DNA of 64,000 nucleotides from Aeromicrobium camelliae (GCF_003850045.1 NZ_RQJX01000010.1:1-64000), one strand, 5' to 3'; positions 17,468-27,150 are shown, numbered from the stretch's first letter. Made by a program: numbers and translations. Notes: generated by a model from the sequence alone, not told the origin.

Positions 17468-17473
17468 AGGGTA
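17468..17473 (-). promoter_or_regulatory. -10 element for proS
   Basis: TACCCT is 6 nt upstream of the ATG at 17461, favouring the first of two closely spaced ATGs. Confidence 0.5.
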
Positions 17474-17509
17474 GCGAGGCCCCGCCCGCCGATGCGCGCG
17501 GCAGCCCCC

Positions 17510-18361
17510 TCACATGAGGATCGTCGCGAAGGTGTCCACCTGGCGGAACCCGACGGTCTCGTACAGACGACGCGCCGGAACGTTGAAGTCGTTGACGTAC
17601 AGCGTGACCGTCGGGGCGAAGGCGCGCCGGACGAGGAACACCACGGCCGCCAGCGCGGGAGCCGAGATCCCCCTCCCCCGGTATCGAGGGTCGACCCACA
17701 CGCCCTGGAGCTGGCAGGCCGCGGCGGTGCTGGCACCGACCTCGGTCTTGAAGACCACCTCGCCGTTCTCGATGATCGCGTAGGAGCACCCCTCGGACAC
17801 CAACTGCGTCACCCGCGCCCGGTAGCCGCCCCGATCGCCCACCGTCGGGTCGATGCCGACCTCCTCGGTGAACATCGCCACGCTCGCCGGGTACAGCGCG
17901 TCGACCTCGTCCAGTGCCACCGGGCGCACGCGATCGTCGGGCGGGACGGGACTGTCGTTGTCCATCATCAGGAACGGCTGGTCGAGTCGCTCGGATCGGG
18001 CCGGCCCCCAGTGCGGGCGCAACCGCTCCCACAGCGGCCCGACGACGTGCGCCGGTCCGACGATCGAGCGGGACTGCGAGTCGCGGCGCGCGAGCCGGTG
18101 CGCGAAGGCGTCGATCGCCGCAGGCGTCGCCTCGACGGGCACCACGTTGGCGCCGACATGACAGGCGGACGTCAACGTCCCGCCTTCGAAGTAGCCCCAG
18201 ATCTGTGCGCCCAGCCAGCGCTGGTCCATGCGAGTGGCGTCGACGCGGTGGCGGACGAAGAGGTTCGTGAGCGGGTCACGGTCGAGCAACGCGACCAGCT
18301 CGGGCAAGTCGTGTCGTGACAGCGAGCGCACGTAGGTAGCCGCGGCGGCCACGTCGGTCAT
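17510..18361 (-). CDS. DUF4081-type GNAT acetyltransferase
   Basis: Two-part protein of 283 residues: an N-terminal DUF4081-like domain (LVALLDRDPLTNLFVRHRVD) and a C-terminal GNAT domain with acetyl-CoA-binding QLQGVWVDPRYRGRGISAPAL (key R-x-x-G-x-G) and the closing LYVNDFNVPARRLYETVGFR. It therefore probably acetylates an amine or protein lysine in the cytoplasm; the substrate is unknown. The gene is a constant neighbour of ispG and proS in actinobacteria. TAGGCT sits 7 nt before its ATG, so it is likely a separate unit from ispG. Confidence 0.85.
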   Translation of the reverse strand: MTDVAAAATYVRSLSRHDLPELVALLDRDPLTNLFVRHRVDATRMDQRWLGAQIWGYFEGGTLTSACHVGANVVPVEATPAAIDAFAHRLARRDSQSRSIVGPAHVVGPLWERLRPHWGPARSERLDQPFLMMDNDSPVPPDDRVRPVALDEVDALYPASVAMFTEEVGIDPTVGDRGGYRARVTQLVSEGCSYAIIENGEVVFKTEVGASTAAACQLQGVWVDPRYRGRGISAPALAAVVFLVRRAFAPTVTLYVNDFNVPARRLYETVGFRQVDTFATILM

Positions 18362-18368
18362 GGCTGGG

Positions 18369-18374
18369 AGCCTA
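18369..18374 (-). promoter_or_regulatory. -10 element for the DUF4081 GNAT gene
   Basis: TAGGCT, 7 nt before the ATG at 18361; the same hexamer and spacing serve the phospholipase D gene and pyrH. Confidence 0.5.
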
Positions 18375-18404
18375 ACTCAGCAGGACCGGCGCCGCTCATG
18401 GCGT

Positions 18405-19562
18405 TCAGCTCACGGTGACGGAGGCGGAGCCGCCCTCGACGGGCTCCATGCCCTCGGCGATGCGCATGGCCTCTTCGATGAGGGTCTCGACGATCTTGCT
18501 CTCGGGCACGGTCTTGATGACCTCGCCCTTGACGAAGATCTGGCCCTTGCCGTTGCCGGACGCGACACCGAGGTCGGCCTCGCGCGCTTCGCCCGGGCCG
18601 TTGACGACGCACCCCATGACCGCGACGCGCAACGGGACCTCGAGGCCGTCCAGCCCCGCGGTGACCTCGTCGGCGAGCTTGTAGACGTCGACCTGGGCAC
18701 GTCCGCAGGAGGGGCAGGACACGATCTCGAGCCGGCGCGGGCGCAGGTTGAGCGACTCGAGGATCTGCAGGCCGACCTTGACCTCCTCGACCGGCGGGGC
18801 CGAGAGCGAGACGCGGATGGTGTCGCCGATGCCCTTGCTCAGCAGCGCACCGAAGGCGGTGGCGCTCTTGATGGTGCCCTGGAACGCCGGGCCGGCCTCC
18901 GTCACCCCGAGGTGCAGCGGCCAATCGCCCCGCTCGGCCAGCATCTCGTAGGCCTTGACCATGACCACCGGGTCGTTGTGCTTGACCGAGATCTTGAAGT
19001 CGTGGAAGTCGTGCTCCTCGAACAGCGAGGCCTCCCACACCGCGGACTCGACGAGCGCCTCCGGCGTGGCCTTGCCGTACTTCTCCAGCAGGCGCTTGTC
19101 CAGCGAGCCCGCGTTGACACCGATGCGCAGCGAGACGCCGGCGTCGGCGGCAGCCTTGGCGATGGCGCCGACCTGGTCGTCGAACTTGCGGATGTTGCCG
19201 GGGTTGACCCGCACGGCCGCGCAGCCGGCGTCGATCGCGGCGAACACGTACTTGGGCTGGAAGTGGATGTCGGCGATCACCGGAATCTGCGACTTGCGCG
19301 CGATCGCGGGAAGCGCGTCGGCATCGTCCTGGCTGGGGCACGCGACGCGGACGATGTCGCAGCCGGCGGCGGTGAGCTCGGCGATCTGCTGCAACGTGGC
19401 GTTGACGTCCGCGGTCAGGGTGGTGGTCATCGACTGCACCGAGATCGGGGCGTCGCCGCCGACCTCGACCGAACCCACCCGGATCTTCCGGGAGGGACGA
19501 CGGGGCGCGAGAACCGGCGCCGGGGCCTCGGGCATGCCGAGCGAAATGGGCTGTGCGCTCAT
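18405..19562 (-). CDS. ispG: 4-hydroxy-3-methylbut-2-enyl-diphosphate synthase (flavodoxin)
   Basis: Iron-sulfur enzyme of the MEP isoprenoid pathway that reduces methylerythritol cyclodiphosphate to HMBPP. The 385-residue protein has the TIM-barrel N-terminal part ([38 protein letters not shown]) and the C-terminal Fe-S domain with [10 protein letters not shown] and [17 protein letters not shown], supplying the three cysteines and the glutamate that bind the 4Fe-4S cluster. The long open frame extends upstream across rseP in another frame; the true ATG at 19562 overlaps the rseP stop by 4 nt. Confidence 0.97.
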   Translation of the reverse strand: MSAQPISLGMPEAPAPVLAPRRPSRKIRVGSVEVGGDAPISVQSMTTTLTADVNATLQQIAELTAAGCDIVRVACPSQDDADALPAIARKSQIPVIADIHFQPKYVFAAIDAGCAAVRVNPGNIRKFDDQVGAIAKAAADAGVSLRIGVNAGSLDKRLLEKYGKATPEALVESAVWEASLFEEHDFHDFKISVKHNDPVVMVKAYEMLAERGDWPLHLGVTEAGPAFQGTIKSATAFGALLSKGIGDTIRVSLSAPPVEEVKVGLQILESLNLRPRRLEIVSCPSCGRAQVDVYKLADEVTAGLDGLEVPLRVAVMGCVVNGPGEAREADLGVASGNGKGQIFVKGEVIKTVPESKIVETLIEEAMRIAEGMEPVEGGSASVTVS

Positions 19563-20857
19563 GAGAGACTCACCGGATTCACGATGTCCGCGAAGATCAA
19601 GACCACACCCATCAGCATAAGCACCGAGCCAACCGCGTAAGCGATCGGCAACATCTTGGCGACGTCGACATAGCCCGGATCCGGGCGCCCGCGCAGCCGG
19701 GCCCATCCGCGCCGCAGCGCCTCCCACAGCGCGCCGGCGATGTGTCCCCCGTCGAGCGGCAGCAACGGGATCAGGTTGAACAGCCAAAGGAACAGGTTGA
19801 GCCCGGCCAGCAACGTGATGATGCGCTGCGTGCCCTCGGCGAGCGTGGGCTGATCCACGGTCACCAGCTCGCCCGCCACCCGGCTGGCGCCCACGATGCT
19901 GATCGGGCTGTCCTGCTCGCGCTCGGCACCGAACACGGCCTTGACGACCTCGACCATGCGCGCGGGGAGATGGACGATCGCCTCGGCGGTCTGACCGATC
20001 ATGCGGCCCATCTCCTCCACGACGAAGAGTGGACCTTGTCGTTCGATCACGCTGGTGGGCGTCACGCCGAGGAAGCCCACGTTCTCGACGCGTTCGGGGT
20101 CGTCCAGCGCGGCGCGGGCGAGCACCGACGTGGTGACGTCCACCGTCTGCTCGCTGCCGTCGCGCTCGAAGCTGATCGTCGCCGTCTCGTCGCCGTTGGC
20201 CCGGATCAGGCGGGTGAGCTGATCCCAGGAGGTGATCGGTTCGCCGTCGAACGACGTGATGACGTCTCCGGCCTGCAGGCCCGCCTGCTTCGCCGGAGTC
20301 GGCGGGTCGGCGTCGGTGCAGGCGCGTCCGGCCTCGGCGTCGGTGATCGCACAGTCGGCCACCTGCCCCACCGTGGTCGTGGGCGTCGCGACTCCGAAGC
20401 CCATGAACGAGATCGAGAAGAGCACGGTCGCGATGATGAGGTTCACCGTCGGACCGCCTGCCATGACGATGACCTTCTGCCACCAGGGCTTGCGGTAGAA
20501 CAGCCGGTCGGTGTCAGCCGTGGTGACGGTCTCGTACTCCAGCTGCCGGGCGTCGCTCGCGAGCTGGGTGAACAGGCCCGTGTTGGAAGTCCGTGCGTGC
20601 GAGGGGTCGTCGTCGCGTTCGGGCGGCAGCATCCCGACGAGCTTCACGAATCCGCCCAGGGGCACGAGTTTGAGCCCGTACTCGGTCTCCCCGCGCCGGA
20701 ACGACCACACGGTGCGGCCGAATCCGACGAAGAACTGGGTGACCTTGACACCGAACTTCTTGGCGGGCCACATGTGCCCCATCTCATGGAGGGCGATCGA
20801 CAGCGCCACACCGAGCAGGAACACCACCACGCCCAGGGCGTAGATCACAGCGGTCAT
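19559..20857 (-). CDS. rseP: site-2 metalloprotease RseP family
   Basis: Intramembrane zinc protease that cuts membrane-anchored substrates such as anti-sigma factors. The 432-residue protein has zinc motif HEMGH at residues 24-28 in the first membrane helix, a PDZ domain in the middle with [20 protein letters not shown], and the second active-site motif [12 protein letters not shown] near residue 375, plus a final hydrophobic helix. It overlaps dxr upstream and ispG downstream by 4 nt each, so the three are translated as a unit. This dxr-rseP-ispG order is conserved in actinobacteria. Confidence 0.95.
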   Translation of the reverse strand: MTAVIYALGVVVFLLGVALSIALHEMGHMWPAKKFGVKVTQFFVGFGRTVWSFRRGETEYGLKLVPLGGFVKLVGMLPPERDDDPSHARTSNTGLFTQLASDARQLEYETVTTADTDRLFYRKPWWQKVIVMAGGPTVNLIIATVLFSISFMGFGVATPTTTVGQVADCAITDAEAGRACTDADPPTPAKQAGLQAGDVITSFDGEPITSWDQLTRLIRANGDETATISFERDGSEQTVDVTTSVLARAALDDPERVENVGFLGVTPTSVIERQGPLFVVEEMGRMIGQTAEAIVHLPARMVEVVKAVFGAEREQDSPISIVGASRVAGELVTVDQPTLAEGTQRIITLLAGLNLFLWLFNLIPLLPLDGGHIAGALWEALRRGWARLRGRPDPGYVDVAKMLPIAYAVGSVLMLMGVVLIFADIVNPVSLS

Positions 20858-22062
20858 CGTCGTCGCTCCACCAGCTCGGCCGCTCGGACGCGCGCCGCGG
20901 CGTCGGCCGCGAGGACACGTTCGAGCGAGAGGTCGTCGAGGGCGGAGTCCGGGTCGGACAGGTGCTCCTCGAGCACTTCGCCCACCGTGTCAACGATGCC
21001 GAGGAAGTCCAAGTGCCCGCCCACGAAGGCGTCCACGCAGACCTCGTTGGCCGCGTTGAAGACCGCGGGCGCCGTGCGACCGAACTCGCCGGCCTGCCGG
21101 GCGAGGCGTACCGCGGGGAACGCGTCGTCGTCGAGCGGAAAGAAGTCCCATGAGACCGGTCGGGCCCAGTCGCAGGCGGGCACGGCGCCGGGGACCCGTT
21201 CGGGCCACGCCAGGCCCAGCGCGATCGGCAGTCGCATGTCCGGCGGCGAGGCCTGGACCATCGTGGAACCGTCCACGAACTCCACCATCGAGTGCACGAC
21301 CGACGAGGGGTGCACGACCACGTCGATGCGATCGAAGCCGATGTCGAAGAGCAGGTGGGCCTCGATGACCTCGAGCCCCTTGTTGACGAGCGTCGCCGAG
21401 TTGATGGTGATGACCGGTCCCATGTCCCACGTCGGGTGCGCCATCGCCTGCTCGGGCGTGACGTCGGCGAGCTCTGCGCGCGTCTTGCCGCGGAACGGCC
21501 CGCCGCTCGCGGTCACCAGCAGGCGCCGGACGTCCTCGACCCGCTCTCCGCGGAGCGCTTGCGCGAGGGCCGAATGCTCGGAGTCCACCGGAACGATCTG
21601 GCCCGGCTTGGCGAGGTCCTTGACCAGCGGCCCGCCGACGATCAGCGACTCCTTGTTCGCCAGCGCCAAGGTGCGCCCCGCTTCGAGCGCGGCGAGCGTG
21701 GGCAGCAGCCCGACGGCGCCGGTCATGCCGTTGAGAACGACGTCGCAGTCCACGCGGGCGACCTCCGTGGCGGCGTCGGGCCCGGCGAGCAGCCGTGGGA
21801 GCCGCAGGTCCCCCGCGGACCAGCCGCGCTGCTGCGCTTCGGCGTAGAGGGCGAGCTGCACGTCCTCCAGTGCGCTCGCCTTGGCGACAGCCACCAACGG
21901 GACATCGAATTCCAGCGCCTGGCGTGCCAGGAGCCGCGGATCACTACCGCCGGCCGCGAGCGCGACCACCTCGAACCGCTCCGCAGCGACCCGGATCACG
22001 TCCAGTGCCTGGGTACCGATGGAGCCCGTGGATCCGAGAATGGCGACACGCGTTCGACGCAT
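20854..22062 (-). CDS. dxr: 1-deoxy-D-xylulose-5-phosphate reductoisomerase
   Basis: NADPH-dependent enzyme forming methylerythritol phosphate, the first committed MEP-pathway step. The 402-residue protein begins [20 protein letters not shown], the nucleotide-binding turn, and contains [24 protein letters not shown] (metal-binding Asp/Glu), [12 protein letters not shown] and [19 protein letters not shown]. The ATG at 22062 replaces a 42-codon upstream extension that has no homology. The stop overlaps rseP by 4 nt. It opens the dxr-rseP-ispG unit after a pair of ABC transporter genes. Confidence 0.96.
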   Translation of the reverse strand: MRRTRVAILGSTGSIGTQALDVIRVAAERFEVVALAAGGSDPRLLARQALEFDVPLVAVAKASALEDVQLALYAEAQQRGWSAGDLRLPRLLAGPDAATEVARVDCDVVLNGMTGAVGLLPTLAALEAGRTLALANKESLIVGGPLVKDLAKPGQIVPVDSEHSALAQALRGERVEDVRRLLVTASGGPFRGKTRAELADVTPEQAMAHPTWDMGPVITINSATLVNKGLEVIEAHLLFDIGFDRIDVVVHPSSVVHSMVEFVDGSTMVQASPPDMRLPIALGLAWPERVPGAVPACDWARPVSWDFFPLDDDAFPAVRLARQAGEFGRTAPAVFNAANEVCVDAFVGGHLDFLGIVDTVGEVLEEHLSDPDSALDDLSLERVLAADAAARVRAAELVERRR

Positions 22063-22097
22063 GCCGCCATTCTCGCACCCCGGGTGTCGGGCGGGTG

Positions 22098-22886
22098 CTA
22101 CTTGACCTCGGTCTTCAGCAACCGCCACACGCCGAGCACCAGCGGCAGGACGAGCCAGATGAGCGAGGACACCAGGAGCTGGCCCCACTGCTCACCACTA
22201 GGTCCGCCGGTGCTGAACAGCGGCGTTTGGGCCGATGCGAAGTCGATCCACGGCCTCACGTCGGCGAACCAGTCGAGGAACGCTGCCGCCACTTCGAGCA
22301 CTGTGGGCACGGCGAACATGTAGATGAAGTACGTCACGATCGCGCCCGGTGTGCTCATGATCAGCATGGCGAGCGCGAAGCCCAGGATCGCCGCGATGAG
22401 GTTGCCGATGAAGACGTTGCGGAGCATCTCGGCGCTGAGCGACCAGTCGACGTCGAAGCCGCGCACACCACCGGCGAGCGCCGTTCCCAGCGCGGCGATC
22501 GCCAGGGCCACGACGAGGACACCGAGCACGACGAGGACGCTGGCGATGAGCTTGGCGATGACGACTCGCATGCGCCGCGGCTCGAGCGTGAAGGTCACGA
22601 GCGCCGTCCGCTGCCCCCATTCCTGGGTGACCAACAGGATCGGGATGATCGGGATGAAGAAGCCGATGACCCCGTTCCCGACCATCGTGAAGTCGTTGAG
22701 GTCCTGGAAGCCCTCGACGAACAGCAGGGCCTGGATGAGCATCGCAGCGAACGCCAGCGCCACGACGACGCCGGTGAACCAGCGCCCCGCCCGCGTGTCG
22801 AAGGACTTGCGGAACTCGACCGCGATCAAGCGGCCGAAGGAGACACCGGGGCGCTGGGTGTCGATGGAGTACGTAGTGGTGCTCAT
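22098..22886 (-). CDS. ABC transporter permease (ABC-2 type)
   Basis: Integral membrane subunit of an ABC-2-type exporter, 262 residues, with about six hydrophobic helices (near residues 38-55, 72-90, 113-140, 160-182, 187-205 and 235-255) and a cytoplasmic N-terminal helix [19 protein letters not shown] typical of such permeases. It overlaps the ATPase gene by 4 nt. Substrate unknown; ATPase/permease pairs next to NarL-type two-component systems often export antimicrobial or antibiotic-like compounds, but nothing here proves that. Confidence 0.85.
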   Translation of the reverse strand: MSTTTYSIDTQRPGVSFGRLIAVEFRKSFDTRAGRWFTGVVVALAFAAMLIQALLFVEGFQDLNDFTMVGNGVIGFFIPIIPILLVTQEWGQRTALVTFTLEPRRMRVVIAKLIASVLVVLGVLVVALAIAALGTALAGGVRGFDVDWSLSAEMLRNVFIGNLIAAILGFALAMLIMSTPGAIVTYFIYMFAVPTVLEVAAAFLDWFADVRPWIDFASAQTPLFSTGGPSGEQWGQLLVSSLIWLVLPLVLGVWRLLKTEVK

Positions 22887-23797
22887 GCGGAGACTCCCGT
22901 CGTGGGCTGCTCACGCTGGGTGTCGGACGTGAGCTGGAGGAACATGGCTTCGAGGCCGGCGCCTTCGGCTCGGCGCAGTTCGAGGAGGGCGACCCCGGCA
23001 GCTGCCGCGGCCCGGCCGACCTGCTCGGCCGTGGCTTCGGTCTGCAGGCCTGCATCGCGAGGCGTCGCCGTGATGCCGGCGGACTGCAAGGCGGTCGTCA
23101 GTCGCTCGGCGTGATCGGGTACGGCCTGCACGTAGGTGCCGGCGGCGTGCAGCAACTCCTCCTTGCGGCCTTCGGCCACGATGCGCCCGCGCCCGATGAC
23201 GATGAGCTCGTCGGCGATGACCTCGACCTCATGCAGCAGGTGCGACGACAGCAGCACCGTGCCGCCGCGGTCCGCGTACGTGCGCAGCAGCTGGCGCATC
23301 CAGTGGATACCGGCGGGGTCGAGCCCGTTGGCAGGCTCGTCCAGGATGAGGATCTTGGGATCGCCGAGCAGAGCGTGCGCGATGCCGAGGCGCTGGCGCA
23401 TACCGAGCGAGTAGTTGCGCACCCGGCGCTTGGCCTCGCTCGGCGTGAGGCTCACGAGCTCGAGCATCTCGTCGACGCGGCTCGTCGGCAGGCCCATCGT
23501 CCGCGCCCCGAGAGTGAGGATCTCCCGACCCGTGCGGCCCGCGTGCTGCGCGGACGCATCGAGCAGGACGCCGACTTGCGTGCCGGGGTTGGGGATGTCG
23601 TGGTAGCGGACGCCGCCGATCGTGGCGCTTCCCGAATCGGCCGGCGTCAGTCCCGCGATGATGCGCATCGTCGTGGACTTGCCGGCGCCGTTGGGCCCGA
23701 GGAAGCCCGTCACCGAGCCCGGCCGGCAGACAAAGGAGACGTTGTCCACGGCCCGGTAGTGCCCGTAGGTCTTCGTCAGGTTCTCAACCGTGATCAT
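22883..23797 (-). CDS. ABC transporter ATP-binding protein
   Basis: Energy-supplying subunit paired with the permease downstream. The 304-residue protein carries Walker A GPNGAGKST (near residue 38), the signature YSLGMRQRLGIAHALL and Walker B KILILDEPANGLDP, then a 75-residue C-terminal extension seen in DrrA-like exporters. The start at 23797 (MITVENLTKTYG) is inside a far longer open frame that only runs on antisense to the kinase gene. Divergent transcription from the adjacent sensor kinase suggests that the two-component system controls this transporter. Confidence 0.9.
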   Translation of the reverse strand: MITVENLTKTYGHYRAVDNVSFVCRPGSVTGFLGPNGAGKSTTMRIIAGLTPADSGSATIGGVRYHDIPNPGTQVGVLLDASAQHAGRTGREILTLGARTMGLPTSRVDEMLELVSLTPSEAKRRVRNYSLGMRQRLGIAHALLGDPKILILDEPANGLDPAGIHWMRQLLRTYADRGGTVLLSSHLLHEVEVIADELIVIGRGRIVAEGRKEELLHAAGTYVQAVPDHAERLTTALQSAGITATPRDAGLQTEATAEQVGRAAAAAGVALLELRRAEGAGLEAMFLQLTSDTQREQPTTGVSA

Positions 23798-23892
23798 GCC
23801 TCCATCGTGGCCGAGCCGATCGGCCGTCCGCATCGGACACGCGGATGAGAAACCTGGCCGATGGTCGTAGAGATCGGCCGCCTCACGGCTCC

Positions 23893-23898
23893 TACGCT
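23893..23898 (+). promoter_or_regulatory. -10 element for the two-component operon
   Basis: TACGCT lies 7 nt before the GTG at 23906; this places the kinase start 15 codons inside the longest open frame. Confidence 0.45.
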
Positions 23899-23905
23899 GG
23901 GTTGC

Positions 23906-25063
23906 GTGCGTACGACTCCTCCCCCGCCCCCGCTGACCCTGTGGGGAGAGACCTGGCGGTATGCGCTCATCACCCTCATCGGCGCCATGATCGTCGTCGC
24001 CCGGTACGCCGAGCTCCCGAGTTACCCGGACTGGCTCCTCGTCGTCGACATCCTGGTCGGACTGGCCAGCCTCGTCGCGCTGCACTGGCGGCGCCGCTAT
24101 CCGATGACGATCGCCTTGGTGCTCACGGCGGTCTCCGTCCCGTGCATCAGCGTGGCCGGACCGTCGCTCCTCGCCTTCGTGTCGGTCGCGACCCGCCGTC
24201 GCTGGCGCGAGATCATCCCGCTCAGCCTCGCCACCATCGCCGCGGGTCTCGTCGTGAGCGAGTTCGATCCCGCATTGCGCGACCCGCTGCTGGTCTCGCT
24301 CGCATCGAACGTCGGTCTGACCGCGCTCGTGGTCGTGTGGGGCATGTACGTCGGCTCGCGCCGGGAGCTGCTGCGCACTCTCGTCGATCGGGCCGAGACC
24401 GCCGAATCCGAGCAGGCCGCTCGCGTGGCGCAAGCACGGACGGCCGAGCGGGCCCGGATCGCTCGCGAGATGCACGACGTGCTCGCTCACCGGATCTCGA
24501 TGGTCTCGCTGCACGCTGGCGCGCTCGCCTACCGCACCGATCTCAGCCCCGAGGAGATCCGGCGCAGTGCCGAGATCATCCAGTCGAGCTCCCACGAGGC
24601 CCTGGTCGAACTGCGAGAGGTGCTCGGCGTGCTGCGCGACGACTCGGGCGACGCCGCGCCCGAGCTCCCGCAGCCGTCGGCGCGCGACATCGCCACTCTC
24701 ATCGCCGAAGCACGCGCCACCGGCATGGTCATCGACGAGAGCATCAAGGCCGACCTCGACGCCCTTCCCGTAGGCACCGGCCGCACCGCCTACCGGGTCA
24801 TCCAGGAATCGCTCACCAACGCACGCAAGCACGCGCCGCACACCGCCGTGTTCGTCGGCGTACACGGCAGCCCGGGCACCGGCATCGACATGGCCATCAG
24901 CAATCCGCTGCCGCTCGGTGGAACTCAGAACGGCACGCCCGGTGCCGGCCTGGGATTGGTCGGGCTGGCCGAACGGGTTCATCTCGCCGGCGGCGAGTTC
25001 GGTCACCGATTGACGCCCGACGGCCGGTTCGAGATCCACGCCCGGCTACCGTGGCCCGCATGA
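23906..25063 (+). CDS. sensor histidine kinase, NarL-partner (HisKA_3) type
   Basis: Membrane sensor kinase of 385 residues. About five hydrophobic helices fill the first 150 residues, followed by a coiled-coil-like linker, the dimerisation/phosphoacceptor helix ERARIAREMHDVLAHRIS with its histidine, and an HATPase domain with ESLTNARKHAP and PGAGLGLVGLAERV. The lack of an extracellular sensing domain suggests that it senses within the membrane. It overlaps the response regulator by 4 nt. GTG 23906 is preferred over ATG 23861 because of the -10 spacing; neither has a Shine-Dalgarno site. Confidence 0.88.
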   Translation: MRTTPPPPPLTLWGETWRYALITLIGAMIVVARYAELPSYPDWLLVVDILVGLASLVALHWRRRYPMTIALVLTAVSVPCISVAGPSLLAFVSVATRRRWREIIPLSLATIAAGLVVSEFDPALRDPLLVSLASNVGLTALVVVWGMYVGSRRELLRTLVDRAETAESEQAARVAQARTAERARIAREMHDVLAHRISMVSLHAGALAYRTDLSPEEIRRSAEIIQSSSHEALVELREVLGVLRDDSGDAAPELPQPSARDIATLIAEARATGMVIDESIKADLDALPVGTGRTAYRVIQESLTNARKHAPHTAVFVGVHGSPGTGIDMAISNPLPLGGTQNGTPGAGLGLVGLAERVHLAGGEFGHRLTPDGRFEIHARLPWPA

Positions 25064-25704
25064 GCGCCCCCATCCGCGTCGCCATCGTCGACGACGACCC
25101 ACTGGTGCGGGCCGGACTGAGCATGGTGCTCGGTGGTGCCCCCGATGTGGAGATCGTCGCCGAGGCGGGGGACGGAGCGGCAGCGCTCTCGGTCGCTCCG
25201 GCGGCCGATGTCGTGCTGATGGACATCCGGATGCCGATCATGGACGGCTTGGCGGCGACGGAGCGGTTGCTCGCCGAGGAGCCGGCTCCTCACGTCATCG
25301 TGCTGACGACCTTCGACGCCGATGAACACGTGATGCGTGCGCTCGCCGCGGGTGCGAGCGGCTTCCTGCTCAAGGACACCCCGCCGCCGCAGATCGTCGA
25401 GGCCATCCGCAAAGTCGCGGCGGGCGAGCCGATCCTCTCCCCCAGCGTGACGGGCCAGCTGATCCGTCACGTCACGGCCGCAGGGATCTCGACCGAGGCG
25501 CGCAAGGCCATCGAGCAGCTCACGGACCGTGAGCGCGAGGTGGCGTTGTCGGTGGCTCGGGGCGCCTCGAACGCCGAGATCGCCGCGCAGCTGTTCATGA
25601 GTGTGGCGACGGTCAAGGTCCATCTCGGTCACGTGTTCACGAAGCTCGGCGTGACCAACCGCGTCCAGGTCGCCATCCGCATGCACGACGCCGGACTCGT
25701 CTGA
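25060..25704 (+). CDS. NarL/FixJ-family response regulator
   Basis: DNA-binding partner of the upstream kinase, 214 residues. The receiver domain shows the acidic pair DDD near residues 11-13, the phosphoacceptor aspartate in VVLMDIRMPIMDG (near residue 55), the Thr and Lys of VIVLTTFD and FLLKDTPP. The C-terminal LuxR-type helix-turn-helix contains LTDREREVALSVARGASNAEIA and VKVHLGHVFTKLGV. Its ATG overlaps the kinase stop. Likely target: the divergent ABC transporter genes; no binding site could be defined. Confidence 0.93.
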   Translation: MSAPIRVAIVDDDPLVRAGLSMVLGGAPDVEIVAEAGDGAAALSVAPAADVVLMDIRMPIMDGLAATERLLAEEPAPHVIVLTTFDADEHVMRALAAGASGFLLKDTPPPQIVEAIRKVAAGEPILSPSVTGQLIRHVTAAGISTEARKAIEQLTDREREVALSVARGASNAEIAAQLFMSVATVKVHLGHVFTKLGVTNRVQVAIRMHDAGLV

Positions 25705-25713
25705 CCAGTCGCG

Positions 25714-26166
25714 TCAGGTGAGCGTCCCGCCGTGGAGCAACGCGGCGATGACGTCGCCGTACCGCTGCGTCATCCGCTCGGCGTACCCTTCCGGATCGCC
25801 GACCGGGGCGACGGCTGGATCGACCCGACCGGCCCGCAGCACCAGATCGAGGTCGTAGTTCTCGTCCGGCGTGGTGACGGTAGCCGGGCTCCCGGCGATC
25901 CGGAAGCGGGCATCGGGGTCGGGTTCTGCGCCCAGCCGCACGACGGCCAGCACGGACAGCACCCAGATGCGCCGCTCGGGCACCTCGACGTGCACGGGGG
26001 TCCCCCGCCCCACGCCGAGATCGCGCAGCCCGCCGGCGAGCGACGCCGACTCGTGCAGGAGCTGGGCGTAGGACAGCGTGCCGTCGTCGGTCACGAGAGC
26101 GGGATCGTCAGCGCGGCCTGCAACGACGTGGTGGTCGAGGACGCGGAAGGCCAGGCTCGTCATCAT
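25714..26166 (-). CDS. short AMP-binding-like protein (acyl-CoA synthetase N-terminal fragment)
   Basis: The 150-residue product resembles only the N-terminal portion of acyl-CoA synthetases: HHVVAGRADDPALVTDDGTLSYAQL, then ASLAGGLRDLGVGRGTPVHVEVP and LAVVRLGAEPDPD. The ATP-binding and acceptor motifs of the family (the P-loop-like TSGTTG and YGxTE) are absent, so it cannot be a complete adenylating enzyme. The end (YGDVIAALLHGGTLT) is well formed with an ordinary stop, and its ATG overlaps the enoyl-CoA hydratase stop by 4 nt, so it looks like a stable short protein rather than a recent truncation. Function unknown. Confidence 0.6.
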   Translation of the reverse strand: MMTSLAFRVLDHHVVAGRADDPALVTDDGTLSYAQLLHESASLAGGLRDLGVGRGTPVHVEVPERRIWVLSVLAVVRLGAEPDPDARFRIAGSPATVTTPDENYDLDLVLRAGRVDPAVAPVGDPEGYAERMTQRYGDVIAALLHGGTLT

Positions 26167-26897
26167 CGCCCCTGGAAGACGGGAGGGCGCTTCTCGGCGC
26201 GCGCTCGGGCGGCTTCCTTGACGTCCTCGCTCGCCCACACCCGGGAGAACTCGGCGTCGATCGTCGCATCGTCGGCGCGCGAGCCGTTCAGCACCAGCTT
26301 GTTGTACGCGAGCGTCAGCGGCGCGAGGGTGGCGATCTCGTGCGCCCACGCCACGGCGTCCTCCACGGTGCCGGCTCGGTCGACCAGTCCACACGCCAGC
26401 GCCGCGTCACTGTCGAGAGCGTCGGCGGCGAGCATGAGCCGGCGGGCCGGGCCCATGCCGGCCAGCTTGCCCAGGGTTCGGATGGTCCACGCGTCCACGG
26501 CCATGCCGTTCTTCGCCGTCGGGATGGCGAAGCGCGCCGTCGCGTCGGCGACGCGAAGGTCGCAGGCGATGGCGAGCTGGGTTCCGGCGCCGATGGCCGG
26601 TCCGTTCACTGCGGCGATCACCGGAACGGGCAGCCGCGTCAGGCCGTGCAGCATGCCGTAGAGGGCCTCGAGGAACTCGTCTCCGTACACGCCGCCGAGA
26701 TCCGCACCGGCGCAGAACGCCGTACCGTCGCCGGTGATGACGAGGACGCGGGCACCGTCGTCGACCGCTGCCTGCGCGGCCGCGTCGATCGCGCGGCACA
26801 GCGCGAGGTCGAGGGCGTTGCGCCGCTCGGGGCGGCGCAGGGTCAGCACCGCGACGGCGCCGTCCCGGGAGGTGTCGAGGATCGCATCGGAGGACAT
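26163..26897 (-). CDS. enoyl-CoA hydratase/isomerase family protein
   Basis: Crotonase-fold enzyme of 244 residues, acting on an acyl-CoA thioester in the cytoplasm. Visible elements are LRRPERRNALDLALCRAID, the oxyanion-hole segment GDGTAFCAGADLGG, and PVIAAVNGPAIGAGTQLAIACDLRVAD, the second oxyanion glycine. The usual catalytic glutamate positions in the third motif are replaced in part (FAIPTAKNGMAVD), so hydratase activity is not certain. The start at 26897 has TACGGT 6 nt upstream. It is coupled to the short AMP-binding-like gene, suggesting a shared acyl-CoA role. Confidence 0.85.
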   Translation of the reverse strand: MSSDAILDTSRDGAVAVLTLRRPERRNALDLALCRAIDAAAQAAVDDGARVLVITGDGTAFCAGADLGGVYGDEFLEALYGMLHGLTRLPVPVIAAVNGPAIGAGTQLAIACDLRVADATARFAIPTAKNGMAVDAWTIRTLGKLAGMGPARRLMLAADALDSDAALACGLVDRAGTVEDAVAWAHEIATLAPLTLAYNKLVLNGSRADDATIDAEFSRVWASEDVKEAARARAEKRPPVFQGR

Positions 26898-26903
26898 GGC
26901 GCC

Positions 26904-26909
26904 ACCGTA
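26904..26909 (-). promoter_or_regulatory. -10 element for the enoyl-CoA hydratase gene
   Basis: TACGGT, 6 nt before the ATG at 26897; it also fixes the start against a 23-codon longer frame. Confidence 0.45.
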
Positions 26910-26919
26910 GCGAGTGGCG

Positions 26920-27150
26920 TCAGCGCCGGCGCCCCGGGTCCGCACCGTCGGCGAAGGCGAGGCCACGTGCGCTGAGCTCCTCGGACAGGACCCGGACGGC
27001 TTTCGGGCCGACGCCGTGCATCTCCAGCAGGGCGTCCGAGGACAACTCGGCGAGCTGGGCGTACGTGGTGATGTCGTGGGCCCGCAGTGCGGCGGCCGCC
27101 GGACGGCCGATGGCGTTCGGAAACTCGGTGGCGTCCGCGGGATGCTCCAT
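26920..27150 (-). CDS. small helix-hairpin-helix protein
   Basis: A 76-residue protein with two helix-hairpin-helix-like units: FPNAIGRPAAAALRAHDITTY and LEMHGVGPKAVRVLSEELSARGL. The GVGPK and I-G-R-P turns are those of non-specific DNA- or nucleic-acid-binding HhH motifs, similar to the alpha-C-terminal type seen in small actinobacterial proteins. Its start overlaps the rlmN stop by one base (TGATG), so it is expressed with rlmN. Binding target unknown. Confidence 0.75.
   Translation of the reverse strand: MEHPADATEFPNAIGRPAAAALRAHDITTYAQLAELSSDALLEMHGVGPKAVRVLSEELSARGLAFADGADPGRRR

Noticed and set aside
22883-25039. A 718-codon minus-strand frame continuing upstream of the ABC ATPase
   Set aside because: The part beyond 23797 is antisense to the histidine kinase; ATPase homology begins at 23797.
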